Shown: positions 28,101-36,597, numbered from the stretch's first letter. The stretch: DNA of 64,000 nt from Sphingomonadales bacterium (GCA_016872175.1 VHBA01000004.1:1-64000), one strand, 5' to 3'. The notes: generated from the letters alone by a model not told the origin. Numbers and translations are program-made.

Positions 28101-28253
28101 GCCAATGCAATCGTATTTGGCGACCTTCACAATCCTGATAGCGAAATCAGCAGGTTATATAAAAATGACCGTGCTTTTGGCGTGCTCGAAGAGATCAACG
28201 TGCAGGGCAGCGTAAGGTACATGACTAAAATTCGTAATACTGAAACTATCTAA
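25113..28253 (+). CDS. actB: ACIII subunit ActB, molybdopterin oxidoreductase-like iron-sulfur protein
   Basis: 1046 residues. The N-terminus NSNRRDFLKFFGFSVTAVALAAC is the Tat-variant signal with a lipobox-like Cys typical of ActB. Residues about 90-770 have the molybdopterin-oxidoreductase fold but, as in the family, no cofactor is expected. The C-terminal part (from about 785) is a ferredoxin-like domain with the clusters CTGCGSCVVSC, CQHCSQAPCETVCP, CIGTKYCGNNCPY and CSFC...CQRACP, enough for three 4Fe-4S and one 3Fe-4S centre. It forms the peripheral arm that relays electrons between ActC and ActA. It is intact and collinear with the other act genes. Confidence 0.93.
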   Translation: MSNNIKYWKGEEELAKDPAFLAARKNEFPDAPPLDEVLGEDGVELNSNRRDFLKFFGFSVTAVALAACYKTKVRHAVPYLVKPEDVTPGVASYYSSTCGACSTGCGVEVKVREGRPIKVDGNPRSSISKGGLCATGQASILSLYDTERLANPLANGAETADWTKIDQSITAKLKEIDQAKGKIVILSNTIHSPSTLKAVDAFKAKFTTAEHITFDAISYSGIITANKEDFGKAAIPAYKFENAELIVSFGADFLGSWISPVEFTKGYVANRIPTVGKAMSKHIQFESNLSMTGTNADERFPTKASKELLYLTSLYNYLANNSGSKQIPVAQNAELAGNSLKKTAELLWNAKGKSLVISGSNDSVAQKLVNGINMLLENYGKTIDISNQSNQYKGVDADTDNLLKELTAGKVSAVIFYDTNPVYNHNASWAEAIKKASLSVSFAASKDETASVCQFVCPDNHFLESWGDAEPRSGEFHFMQPTISNVFNTRQAQLSLLNWAEATPKAENDPFASKAILSQKLSASPYYIYIKSNWAGKLTSNEAFNRALHDGVWSETAESKPASYSGDVVTLADAITRSNKNSGTDLILYSQVYVKDGAHGNNPWLHEMPDPVSKVTWDNYVSLPKSLAHKLSLREGDTVNVKLGNVTLNSVPAMVQPGQANETVGLALGYGRTAAGKVGGSKEKGFDTVGVSAWPLATAQNGSRGWVVSGVEISKGDESYALAQTQTHHSIEGRDLVREASYADWKKNSKAGNDKEKTHVYTIWEKREYRKDGSPNHLWAMAIDLNACTGCGSCVVSCSIENNVPVVGRDEIRLRREMTWIRIDRYYSFANSSKEIEGNYVTREKEIGQIDKADKGDFAHWENIKVVHQPMMCQHCSQAPCETVCPVLATTHSTEGLNQMTYNRCIGTKYCGNNCPYKVRRFNWFRYNDNDKFDFHFNNPLGKMVINPDVTVRTRGVMEKCSFCVQRIQEGKLMAKREGKSPSEVKVETACQRACPANAIVFGDLHNPDSEISRLYKNDRAFGVLEEINVQGSVRYMTKIRNTETI

Positions 28254-28274
28254 AAACCCCAAGCACCAACAAAA

Positions 28275-29624
28275 ATGATACATGATTCGCTCATTAGGGA
28301 ACGCCTGGTAACCGGAGGCAAAACTGCCTCGGATGTAACCCGTGATATAGCCAGGCCCATTTTGAATAAACCCTCTACCGCGTGGAAAGTGGGTTTCACC
28401 CTTTCTGTAATCTTTTTGGGTATTTTCGTGGTAAGCCTTTTCTGGACCCTTTGGACCGGTATAGGAACATGGAATATCAACAAATCCGTAATGTGGGGAT
28501 GGGATATCACCAACTTCGTATTCTGGGTAGGTATTGGTCACGCCGGCACCTTGATTTCTGCGATTCTCCTGCTATTCAGACAGAAATGGAGGATGAGTAT
28601 TAACCGTTCTGCAGAAGCGATGACAATTTTCGCAGTTATCTGTGCTGCCATGTTCCCTGTGTTTCACATGGGCCGTGTATGGGTAGGATACTGGGCTCTG
28701 CCTCTGCCAAACGCTTTTGGTTCTCTTTGGGTAAACTTTAACTCCCCACTTTTATGGGACGTATTTGCGATCTCAACATACTTTAGCGTATCGCTTTTGT
28801 TCTGGTATATTGGTTTAATTCCTGATATAGCAACCATACGTGATAAAGTCAAAACCAAAGCAGCTCAGTACTGGTATCGTTTTTTCTCTATGGGTTGGAA
28901 CGGCAGCACCCGTATCTGGGCTCGCTATGAATTAATCTCTTTAATTCTGGCAGGTTTGAGTACGCCACTGGTATTGTCAGTACACACCATCGTATCAACA
29001 GATTTTGCTACTTCCGTGGTACCCGGTTGGCATACCACAATCTTCCCTCCATACTTCGTTGCCGGTGCAATTTTCTCTGGTTTCGGTATGGTGGCTACCC
29101 TGCTGGTAGTTGCCCGTAAAGTGATGAACTATGAAAATTACATTACCATCGGGCACTTGGAAGCCATGTGCAAAATAATTATGCTTACCGGTACATTGGT
29201 AGGTATTGCCTATTTGACAGAATTTTTCATCGCACAGTATTCAGGTGTTGAATATGAACAGTATGCATTCTTTAACCGTGCAAGCGGTCCTTACTGGTGG
29301 GCCTACTGGAGCATGATGTTCTGTAATCTGGTTTCACCCCAGGTTTTCTGGTTCAAATGGGCCCGCACGACACCTTGGTTTATTTTCATAATGAGTATCG
29401 TAGTAAACGTAGGTATGTGGTTCGAACGTTTTGTGATTATTGTTACTTCTCTGCACCGTGATTATCTGCCAAGCAGTTGGGTAATGTATTCAGGCTCTCT
29501 GACCGAAATAGGTTTGTTTTTGGGAACATTCGGAATATTCTTTACATGTTTCTTCCTGTTTGCCAAATTCCTGCCTGTAATTAACATGTCTGAAATTAAA
29601 ACCATTCTTCGCAATCGCGAATAA
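28275..29624 (+). CDS. actC: ACIII subunit ActC, NrfD-like quinol-binding membrane protein
   Basis: 449 residues with about ten membrane helices, starting after a soluble N-terminus that includes DVTRDIARPILNKPS. Segments such as WGWDITNFVFWVGIGHAGTLISA and FPVFHMGRVWVGYW match the NrfD/PsrC family; the His and Asp in them line the quinol site. ActC oxidises menaquinol and, together with ActF, is proposed to couple this to proton movement. Intact, and 21 bases after actB. Confidence 0.92.
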   Translation: MIHDSLIRERLVTGGKTASDVTRDIARPILNKPSTAWKVGFTLSVIFLGIFVVSLFWTLWTGIGTWNINKSVMWGWDITNFVFWVGIGHAGTLISAILLLFRQKWRMSINRSAEAMTIFAVICAAMFPVFHMGRVWVGYWALPLPNAFGSLWVNFNSPLLWDVFAISTYFSVSLLFWYIGLIPDIATIRDKVKTKAAQYWYRFFSMGWNGSTRIWARYELISLILAGLSTPLVLSVHTIVSTDFATSVVPGWHTTIFPPYFVAGAIFSGFGMVATLLVVARKVMNYENYITIGHLEAMCKIIMLTGTLVGIAYLTEFFIAQYSGVEYEQYAFFNRASGPYWWAYWSMMFCNLVSPQVFWFKWARTTPWFIFIMSIVVNVGMWFERFVIIVTSLHRDYLPSSWVMYSGSLTEIGLFLGTFGIFFTCFFLFAKFLPVINMSEIKTILRNRE

Positions 29625-29646
29625 TTAAAATAGGAGATTACCATTC

Positions 29647-30213
29647 ATGGGAATAATTGATAAAAACCTTAGCCTGCGCGACAGAAATAAAATGTTGCTG
29701 GGTATTTGGGAAAATGAAGACAAACTGGTTGAGGCAACCAGTGAATTGGTTCACGCCAGAGTTAAAATACAAGATGTATACACCCCTTACCCCGTTCACG
29801 GATTGGAAAGAATTATGGGTGTTCGTCGGAGTTGGCTCTCTATTGTTGCTTTTTTATGCGGCATGACAGGGTTTAGCCTGGCGTTCTGGATGATCTATTA
29901 CATGTATGTTCAGGATTGGCCTATTGATGTAGGTAACAAACCTGTTCGCTTCAGCCCTAGCTGGGTTCCTGTTCTTTTTGAAGCAACAGTTTTGTGCACG
30001 GCTTTCGGTATGGCATTCTTTTTCTTCTTCAGAAACAGAATGATTTGGGGAATAAAGCCAGAACTTTTGGATGACAGACAGACCGATGACCGAATGGTTA
30101 TTGCCGTTGAAACAGGTGAAGGTGTTGATGAAAAGAAAGTATTGAAGATTATGAAGGATCACGGTGCTGTGGAACTTCGTGAAAAAACAGGAGGGGTGCA
30201 AACCACCATTTAA
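29647..30213 (+). CDS. actD: ACIII subunit ActD (DUF3341)
   Basis: 188 residues with two membrane helices (about 62-83 and 105-127) and a C-terminal soluble domain. The segment VYTPYPVHGLERIMGVRRSWL is the DUF3341 hallmark. ActD stabilises the membrane arm of ACIII and has no cofactor. A GGAG run about 8 bases before the ATG may assist initiation. Confidence 0.9.
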   Translation: MGIIDKNLSLRDRNKMLLGIWENEDKLVEATSELVHARVKIQDVYTPYPVHGLERIMGVRRSWLSIVAFLCGMTGFSLAFWMIYYMYVQDWPIDVGNKPVRFSPSWVPVLFEATVLCTAFGMAFFFFFRNRMIWGIKPELLDDRQTDDRMVIAVETGEGVDEKKVLKIMKDHGAVELREKTGGVQTTI

Positions 30214-30225
30214 TTTAAATCATTC

Positions 30226-30846
30226 ATGAAAAGCGTTTTGTATATCAGTGCTGGTATGATTGCCCTTGCGGCAATATGTACCGGATGTGTGAGCCGTGGT
30301 AATGACACAGGCTGGGAATATGCACCGGACATGGCCTATTCCAAAGGTTATGAACCATATAATCAGGGCGACAGCAATGTTGTTAATCCTTATGGAATGA
30401 GTATGCGCGAACCTGTTGCCGGTACAGTGGCTAAAGGAAAAGAAGCTACACATTACCCATATGACAATAGTGCAGACGGATACGAGGCTGCCAAATCCTT
30501 TAATTATCCTTTAGATTTTGAGGACAAAGCCGAACGTGGAAAATATTTGTTCGGAATTTATTGCACACCTTGTCACGGTGACAATGGCGGTAATGACGGA
30601 GAAGTTTTCAAAAGAGGACTGGGTAAGCCCGCATGGCCTAATTTCCAGGATAAATATATTAAAGAAATTTCTGTTGGTCAGATTTACCATACCTTAACTT
30701 ATGGTAAAAATAACATGGGGAGCCATGCTTATGCACTAAAGCCTATGGACAGATGGAGGGTAATCAGGTATGTGAAACAATTAAGTGGTGCCGGCGCAGA
30801 ACCAGCTGCAGCTTCAGATAGCACTGCTGTTAACCCCAACAACTAA
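30226..30846 (+). CDS. actE: ACIII subunit ActE, monoheme cytochrome c lipoprotein
   Basis: 206 residues. The N-terminus MKSVLYISAGMIALAAICTGC is a lipoprotein signal with lipobox CTGC. One heme site, CTPCHGDNGG, lies at about residue 107, and the axial Met is probably in NNMGSHAYAL. ActE takes electrons from ActA and passes them to the terminal oxidase or to a soluble cytochrome. It is 12 bases after actD and 13 before actF. Confidence 0.9.
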   Translation: MKSVLYISAGMIALAAICTGCVSRGNDTGWEYAPDMAYSKGYEPYNQGDSNVVNPYGMSMREPVAGTVAKGKEATHYPYDNSADGYEAAKSFNYPLDFEDKAERGKYLFGIYCTPCHGDNGGNDGEVFKRGLGKPAWPNFQDKYIKEISVGQIYHTLTYGKNNMGSHAYALKPMDRWRVIRYVKQLSGAGAEPAAASDSTAVNPNN

Positions 30847-30859
30847 TTAAGATCACTCA

Positions 30860-32287
30860 ATGGGACACGGACATCATAAAATTGAGATTACACAGGAACA
30901 ATTTACCGTTCCGGCAAAAGGGAAAAGATTTGCAATAGGTCTTACCATTTTAGGTTTGATACTTGCAGGTATTGGTATAGCTACAATCGATAGAAGCGGT
31001 TCTCACAGTCATGGACATGAAACTTCAACCACCAAGCATGAACATGCGGAAACTGCTGCAAAAGGTGGCGAAATTGCAGTGAATGAACATGCGACAGAGG
31101 CTCATGCTGAAGCAACTGAGCACCATGGCAATGTTGAGAATAAAAGTTTTGGACCCAGGGCTGAATTTCATGAGCAAAACAAACCATGGACAACCCGCAT
31201 TTGGTCTAATGTGCTGATAGTTGGTTATTTATTATTTATGGTTTCTTTGGCAGCCCTTTTCTTTGTGGCGGTGCAATATATTGCCAATGCTGGCTGGAGT
31301 GCTGCAATAAAAAGAGTACCTGAAGCTATTGCCACTTTCTTTCCTGTAGGATTTATACTGGCTTTTGTCGCTATACTTATCGCAAAAAATGAACTTTACC
31401 ATTGGGTTCACTATGAACATCAACACCTAACAAATGGACAGCCCGGTTTTGACGCCATTTTGGACGGAAAATCATGGTTTTTGAACAGTAAAATGTTCCT
31501 CATTTTTCCTGTTGTATTGGTAGCCATTTGGTGGTTGCTTGGCCGCAAACTGAGAAGTTTGTCAGTTGCCGAAGATGCCGCACAGCCCGGTGATGTTTCA
31601 TTCTTCAAGAAAAGTATTCGTTACAGCGCCGGTTTTGCCGTGATTTATGGATTTACTATTGCAGTGGTAGCCTGGTTATGGATGATGAGTATTGATGCCC
31701 ATTGGTATAGTACCATCTTCGGAGTTTATAACTTTGCCACTTCTTGGGTGACCGCACTCACCATCATTTGCTTATTTGTACTTTACCTCAAATCGCAGGG
31801 ATACCTGAAGCTGGTGACAGACGAACATATTCATGACCTAGGCAAATTCATGTTTGCCTTCTCTATTTTCTGGACATATATCTGGCTTAGCCAGTATCTG
31901 TTAATCTGGTATGCACACATACCCGAAGAGATGGCTTATTACCAAATTCGCTACGAGGAGTACAAGTTCAATTTCTTGTTGAATATTATACTGAACTTCT
32001 TATGCCCTTTCCTCATCCTAATGATGAGAAATGCAAAAAGGAATCCGGTTGTGCTTACCATCATTGGTTGCATCCTCATTTTTGGTCACTACCATGATGT
32101 ATGGCTGATGGTTGCTCCTGGAGTATTTGGTTCCGGACAACAAATTGGTTTGCTTGAAATAGGAACGCTCTTCACTTTCGGTGGAATCTTTATTTACTGG
32201 GTGTTGATTGCCTTGACCAAGCGTGGTTTGGTTCCGGTAAATCATCCATACATAGAAGAATCTGCTCACCACGATGTGGGAGTTTAA
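30860..32287 (+). CDS. actF: ACIII subunit ActF, with a His-rich N-terminal region
   Basis: 475 residues with about ten membrane helices, related to ActC by ancient duplication. Typical ActF segments are FYHWVHYEHQ-like NELYHWVHYE, WMMSIDAHWYSTIFGVYNFA and FTLWSQYLLIWYAHIPEE-like LSQYLLIWYAHIPEE. Residues about 50-95 between helix 1 and helix 2 form an unusual His-rich, Glu/Ala-rich loop (SHSHGHE, KHEHAE, EATEHHG). The gene closes the act operon and is followed by a terminator, so no cytochrome oxidase genes are joined to the operon here. Confidence 0.92.
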   Translation: MGHGHHKIEITQEQFTVPAKGKRFAIGLTILGLILAGIGIATIDRSGSHSHGHETSTTKHEHAETAAKGGEIAVNEHATEAHAEATEHHGNVENKSFGPRAEFHEQNKPWTTRIWSNVLIVGYLLFMVSLAALFFVAVQYIANAGWSAAIKRVPEAIATFFPVGFILAFVAILIAKNELYHWVHYEHQHLTNGQPGFDAILDGKSWFLNSKMFLIFPVVLVAIWWLLGRKLRSLSVAEDAAQPGDVSFFKKSIRYSAGFAVIYGFTIAVVAWLWMMSIDAHWYSTIFGVYNFATSWVTALTIICLFVLYLKSQGYLKLVTDEHIHDLGKFMFAFSIFWTYIWLSQYLLIWYAHIPEEMAYYQIRYEEYKFNFLLNIILNFLCPFLILMMRNAKRNPVVLTIIGCILIFGHYHDVWLMVAPGVFGSGQQIGLLEIGTLFTFGGIFIYWVLIALTKRGLVPVNHPYIEESAHHDVGV

Positions 32288-32302
32288 TTACTAACAATAA
32301 TG

Positions 32303-32329
32303 AGCCCCGGACAACCTCCGGGGCTTTTT
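32303..32329 (+). terminator. Rho-independent terminator of the act operon
   Basis: AGCCCCGGA (32303-32311) pairs with TCCGGGGCT (32317-32325) around CAACC, followed by TTTT and then a T-rich stretch. Confidence 0.92.
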
Positions 32330-32369
32330 ATTTTATGGTGTTAGTAAAGTTCCTTCCGTTAAAATAAAT

Positions 32370-32377
32370 TATTTTTG
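32370..32377 (+). promoter_or_regulatory. -7 promoter element of valS (TATTTTTG)
   Basis: An exact TAnnTTTG match ending 5 bases before the ATG at 32383, so the leader would be extremely short. Confidence 0.55.
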
Positions 32378-32382
32378 CACCC

Positions 32383-34995
32383 ATGGAAATTAGCAGCAAG
32401 TATGACCCGTCGTTGATTGAAGATAAGTGGTATCAGTACTGGATGGAGAAAGGGTTTTTTCATTCGGCCCCGGATGAACGCGAATCGTATTGCATTGTAA
32501 TTCCACCTCCCAATGTTACTGGTGTGCTTCATATGGGGCATATGCTCAACAACACCATTCAGGATGTGCTTATTCGCCGCGCACGTATGCAGGGTAAAAA
32601 CGCCTGTTGGGTACCAGGAACAGATCACGCCAGTATTGCTACAGAAGCCAAAGTAGTGAAAATGCTTGCAGAAAAAGGTATTGCAAAAAAAGATCTCAGC
32701 CGTGAAGAGTTTTTGGAATACGCATGGGAATGGACCCATAAGTATGGTGGTATAATATTGGAACAGCTAAAAAAACTGGGAGCCAGTTGCGATTGGAATC
32801 GCACACGTTTTACCATGGAGCCTTCCTTGTATGATGCAGTTATTGATGTTTTTATAGATCTGTATAAAAAAGGATTGATTTACCGCGGAACAAAGATGGT
32901 AAACTGGGATCCGCAGGGAAGAACAACACTTAGTGATGAAGAGGTAATATTCAAGGAGGTAAATGATAACCTGTATTATGTTAAATATGTTTCAGCTGAT
33001 AATACTGAGGAATTTATTAGTGTTGCAACCGCCAGACCGGAAACCATTGCCGGTGATGTAGCCGTTTGTGTGCACCCCGAAGATGAACGCTACAAAGCAT
33101 GGATTGGGAAGCAAGTAATTGTTCCGCTAATAAACCGTAAAGTTCCTGTAATTGCAGATGATTATATAGCCATAGATTTTGGAACCGGTGTTTTGAAAGT
33201 AACACCGGCCCACGATATAAATGACTATAAAATAGGAGAGAAGTATAAACTGCCGGTTTATGATACGCTGAACGAAGATGGAACTATTTCTGAAGCCGGA
33301 ATTTTATTCGTGGGTAAAGATCGTTTTGAGGCCAGAAAGCTATGGATTAAAGAATTGGAGCACAATGGACTTTTGCTGAAAACAGAAGCTTACAGACATA
33401 ATGTTGGTTTTAGTGAAAGAACTGATGCTGTGGTTGAACCCCGCATTAGCACACAATGGTTTATGAATATGCAGGCATTCATGAAGAAGAATCCTGCTGT
33501 TCTTTCATCGGTAATGAACGATGAAATATCGTTTCATCCACCTAAATTTAAAAATACCTACAATCACTGGATTTCAAATATTAAAGACTGGAACATCAGC
33601 CGGCAATTGTGGTGGGGGCACAGAATCCCTGCCTGGTATAGCGCTGACGGAAATTTTGTGGTTGCAAAAGATGCCGATAATGCTGCAACTGAATTTGCAA
33701 AAAGAAAAATTGTTATAGCGCCTGAGTCACTGAAACAGGATGAAGATGTGCTGGACACCTGGTTTAGCAGCTGGCTTTGGCCCATAAGTGTATTTGATGG
33801 ATTTACGGAATCCGGTAAAAAAGAACTTGATTATTATTATCCTACCAATGACCTGGTAACAGCCCCGGAAATTATCTTTTTCTGGGTGGCCAGAATGATT
33901 ATGGCTGGTTATGAGTATGGAGGTGAAAAGCCCTTTAAAAATGTTTACTTCACCGGCATTGTCAGAGATAAACAGCGCCGAAAGATGAGCAAAAGTCTGG
34001 GTAATAGCCCTGATCCGCTTGATTTGATTGCTAAGTATGGTGCAGATGGTGTTCGAATGGGAATGCTGCTATGTTCGCCTGCGGGCAATGATATTTTGTT
34101 TGATGAATCCCAGGTGGAGCAAGGTAGAAACTTCTGTAATAAAATATGGAATGCTTACAGGCTCGTATCAGGTTGGGAAACAGAAGGAAATATTGCTGTG
34201 AGAGCCAACGAAAAGCAGGCTTTGCAATGGTTTGAGGCTAAGGCAGATAACACTGCCGGAGAGATGGATAAGGCTTTTGAAGAATTTAGACTTAACGATG
34301 CACTGATGGCTGTTTACAAGCTGATATGGGATGATTTCTGCAGTGTGCTGCTTGAGACTATTAAACCACCTCACGGAGAAAAATTGAATCCGGAGATTTT
34401 ACACGGTGTAATGCAGCATTTTGACAAGGTTTTGAAATTGTTACATCCATTTATGCCATTTATCACCGAAGAACTTCATCATGCTTTGCACGGTTTAAAT
34501 CCTGATAAACCTTGTATTATTGATACTTATCCCAAATCAGTGGGGTTGGAGCGTCCATCAGAATTGCCCCTGATATTGGTGGCCGAAATTAGAAATATGC
34601 GTAATAGCAAGGGTATTTCACCAAAGGAAAAACTTGAGGTAGTATTGCTTAGCAACGATCAAATATTCACCCAAAACCAGGCACTTATTGAAAAAATGGC
34701 CAATATTACACTTGAAATAAATGGTGATAAACCAGAAGCTGCTGTATCTGTTATGGCCGGCACATCTCAGGCCTTTATAAAATTGAACATTGAAATAAAT
34801 ACAGAGGCTGAGAAAAAAAGATTGCAGGAGGAAATTGCCTATTTAGAGGGCTTTATGCGCAGTGTGGATGCCAAATTGTCCAATGATAAGTTTGTAGCAA
34901 ATGCAAAGCCTGACGTAGTGGAAAGAGAAAGGCAGAAAAAAGCTGATGCTGAACAAAAAATTGAGAGCTTGCAATCCCAGTTGCAGTCGCTGTAA
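32383..34995 (+). CDS. valS: Valine--tRNA ligase
   Basis: 870 residues of class Ia aminoacyl-tRNA synthetase. The HIGH motif appears as HMGH in PPNVTGVLHMGHML and the KMSKS motif is exact in RRKMSKSLGNSPDPLDLI. The editing domain, with TARPETIAGDVAV and GTGVLKVTPAHD, lies between them. The C-terminal tail (about 815-870) is a Lys/Glu-rich coiled coil typical of ValRS. It charges tRNA-Val in the cytoplasm. The stop is 2 bases from the convergent haloperoxidase-like gene. Confidence 0.97.
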   Translation: MEISSKYDPSLIEDKWYQYWMEKGFFHSAPDERESYCIVIPPPNVTGVLHMGHMLNNTIQDVLIRRARMQGKNACWVPGTDHASIATEAKVVKMLAEKGIAKKDLSREEFLEYAWEWTHKYGGIILEQLKKLGASCDWNRTRFTMEPSLYDAVIDVFIDLYKKGLIYRGTKMVNWDPQGRTTLSDEEVIFKEVNDNLYYVKYVSADNTEEFISVATARPETIAGDVAVCVHPEDERYKAWIGKQVIVPLINRKVPVIADDYIAIDFGTGVLKVTPAHDINDYKIGEKYKLPVYDTLNEDGTISEAGILFVGKDRFEARKLWIKELEHNGLLLKTEAYRHNVGFSERTDAVVEPRISTQWFMNMQAFMKKNPAVLSSVMNDEISFHPPKFKNTYNHWISNIKDWNISRQLWWGHRIPAWYSADGNFVVAKDADNAATEFAKRKIVIAPESLKQDEDVLDTWFSSWLWPISVFDGFTESGKKELDYYYPTNDLVTAPEIIFFWVARMIMAGYEYGGEKPFKNVYFTGIVRDKQRRKMSKSLGNSPDPLDLIAKYGADGVRMGMLLCSPAGNDILFDESQVEQGRNFCNKIWNAYRLVSGWETEGNIAVRANEKQALQWFEAKADNTAGEMDKAFEEFRLNDALMAVYKLIWDDFCSVLLETIKPPHGEKLNPEILHGVMQHFDKVLKLLHPFMPFITEELHHALHGLNPDKPCIIDTYPKSVGLERPSELPLILVAEIRNMRNSKGISPKEKLEVVLLSNDQIFTQNQALIEKMANITLEINGDKPEAAVSVMAGTSQAFIKLNIEINTEAEKKRLQEEIAYLEGFMRSVDAKLSNDKFVANAKPDVVERERQKKADAEQKIESLQSQLQSL

Positions 34996-34997
34996 GG

Positions 34998-36308
34998 TTA
35001 TTTTCTGGTTTTAATGTGCTTTAGGTGGTATTCGCCCAGCATATTGCCCATCATTTTACCTTTTTCAATACCATCAATGAAGTGGATACCACCGTATAAG
35101 CGGCTCATACAAGCTTCGCTTGCAGCTTCACGGAAGTTTTTAAAACTTCTGGCTCCCAGTCCAAATTCCATTTGTGTGCTATCAGTAAAGGCATATTCAC
35201 CAAACATAGAGGTTAAAAGAGCAGCTGAGGAAGAACTAACCACACTGTGCGCACTGGGGTATTCAGGGAAAGGAGGAGTTTGAATGGCGGGTGTCCAACT
35301 GCTGTCTATTAATTTTCTGACAACAGTTTCAGGTCTTACGTATTCTGTCTTGTATTTTGTATCCCAGCAAATTATAAAAGCATCATAAATTACGGCACTC
35401 AACCTGGCGATACCTTCTGCTGATTTAAGCAAATCGTATTTCTTTTGTTTCGCAACATTACTAAAAATACTGAGCCAGTGTCCGGGAGGAGAGATGCGCA
35501 AAACGCCAATGGTAGCATGACCATAGTGAATCGATGAATTTGGATTATCATCCCAGTATTTGGCTATTCCAAGTAATGAACTATCCTGATTTTTACTTTG
35601 ATCATAAACCTGTTTGGTGATTTTATAAAAACGACTGTTTTTTTCTTTGCTGTAGGGTTCAGGTTCAGGTATACTTATACTTGAAGCTGCAGGAACTGCA
35701 GCTGTTCGTAATTTAAACCAGTTGGGTTCAAGAGCATCTCCAAATTCAGGTAGGGTAGGCTCCCATTTTCCATCCTCGTGTTTCACAAGATAGAAACCTG
35801 TTCCCCTGGTTTCGCGGTATTGGTCACTTTTCGACCATCTTACAATCGCTGCGCCAACGGAATCTCCGTACTCGACAGAGTTTTCAAAGGTAGAAGAGGG
35901 CAGATTTTTTTGGTAATAATCAAGTTTCCTTGAACGGAAATTGGCAATGCTGTCTTCCTGAAAAACAAGTTTCTGACTTGTGAATGTGTGTGCGCACAAC
36001 GCTATCAGATCGAGACAATAGCCTTTGCTGGTATCCGGTTTAGGAATGTTCTTAAGTCCGTTTAACTGGCCGGCCAGCGAAATATAATCTTTTGAAAAAG
36101 GTACCAGCGATTCATAGGCAGCAACTCCGGCATAATAGTAACGACGACTTGCTACCGGTGGGGGAATACGGTCTACAACAACAGCATTTTGAATGGCCAC
36201 ATTGCATTCCGTGAGGACGTCATGCTTGAGTATAATCTTGTCAGTATTTATTTTGGTGCAGGCAGAAGTCAGCAAAACAAACGATAAAACAACAATATTA
36301 AATTTCAT
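34998..36308 (-). CDS. Vanadium-dependent haloperoxidase/PAP2-like lipoprotein
   Basis: 436 residues from the ATG at 36308, which gives MKFNIVVLSFVLLTSAC with lipobox TSAC; a longer frame starting at 36404 would be read through the terminator of the next gene and is rejected. The C-terminal part has the motifs of vanadium haloperoxidases and type 2 phosphatidic acid phosphatases: KTEYVRPETVV with KxxxxRP-like spacing, PEYPSAHSVVS (usually PSGH) and SRLYGGIHFIDG (SRxxxGxHxxxD). The group includes secreted phosphatases and haloperoxidases; which activity holds here is unknown. Extracytoplasmic, membrane-anchored by lipid. Confidence 0.82.
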   Translation of the reverse strand: MKFNIVVLSFVLLTSACTKINTDKIILKHDVLTECNVAIQNAVVVDRIPPPVASRRYYYAGVAAYESLVPFSKDYISLAGQLNGLKNIPKPDTSKGYCLDLIALCAHTFTSQKLVFQEDSIANFRSRKLDYYQKNLPSSTFENSVEYGDSVGAAIVRWSKSDQYRETRGTGFYLVKHEDGKWEPTLPEFGDALEPNWFKLRTAAVPAASSISIPEPEPYSKEKNSRFYKITKQVYDQSKNQDSSLLGIAKYWDDNPNSSIHYGHATIGVLRISPPGHWLSIFSNVAKQKKYDLLKSAEGIARLSAVIYDAFIICWDTKYKTEYVRPETVVRKLIDSSWTPAIQTPPFPEYPSAHSVVSSSSAALLTSMFGEYAFTDSTQMEFGLGARSFKNFREAASEACMSRLYGGIHFIDGIEKGKMMGNMLGEYHLKHIKTRK

Positions 36309-36372
36309 GGTGATTACAAAGTTACAGTTTCCCGCCAATTGATAAATAATGATTGTTGAATTTAGAATGAAT

Positions 36373-36400
36373 AAAAAAAGCGACCCGATTGGATCGCTTT
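36373..36400 (-). terminator. Rho-independent terminator of the small basic protein gene
   Basis: On the minus strand AAAGCGATCC pairs with GGGTCGCTTT around AATC and is followed by a run of T. It lies about 20 bases after the TAA of the small gene at 36421. Confidence 0.85.
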
Positions 36401-36420
36401 GCATAGTTGTTTATTTAAGG

Positions 36421-36570
36421 TTATTCCTGATCTTCCAGAATGATACCTGATTCACCTTTGAAAGGAGAGGCAAGTAAAACTACGGATTTAAGGCGCTTAA
36501 TGGTTTGCACCCTGCGGTTTGATCTGGCTCTGATTTTGGCTTCTTTACGCTTAAGTCTGGTAACTCCCAT
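36421..36570 (-). CDS. Small basic protein, 49 residues, unknown function
   Basis: A complete ATG-to-TAA frame on the minus strand. The N-terminal half MGVTRLKRKEAKIRARSN is very basic and helix-prone, like the tail of a ribosomal protein; the C-terminal half ends in GESGIILEDQE and is acidic. It has its own promoter (TATATTTG at 36590-36597), a leader of about 10-20 bases and its own terminator, so it is a standalone transcription unit. I cannot name the family; a role with RNA or the ribosome is a guess from the charge pattern only. Confidence 0.7.
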   Translation of the reverse strand: MGVTRLKRKEAKIRARSNRRVQTIKRLKSVVLLASPFKGESGIILEDQE

Positions 36571-36589
36571 GGCTGTTTTTTTAGAAGTG

Positions 36590-36597
36590 CAAATATA
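36590..36597 (-). promoter_or_regulatory. -7 promoter element of the small basic protein gene (TATATTTG)
   Basis: An exact TAnnTTTG match on the minus strand, 19 bases before the ATG at 36570. Confidence 0.55.

Noticed and set aside
36309-36404. Longer start for the haloperoxidase-like gene at 36404
   Set aside because: The extra 32 codons are read through the terminator of the small gene upstream, and the true signal peptide with lipobox begins at 36308.
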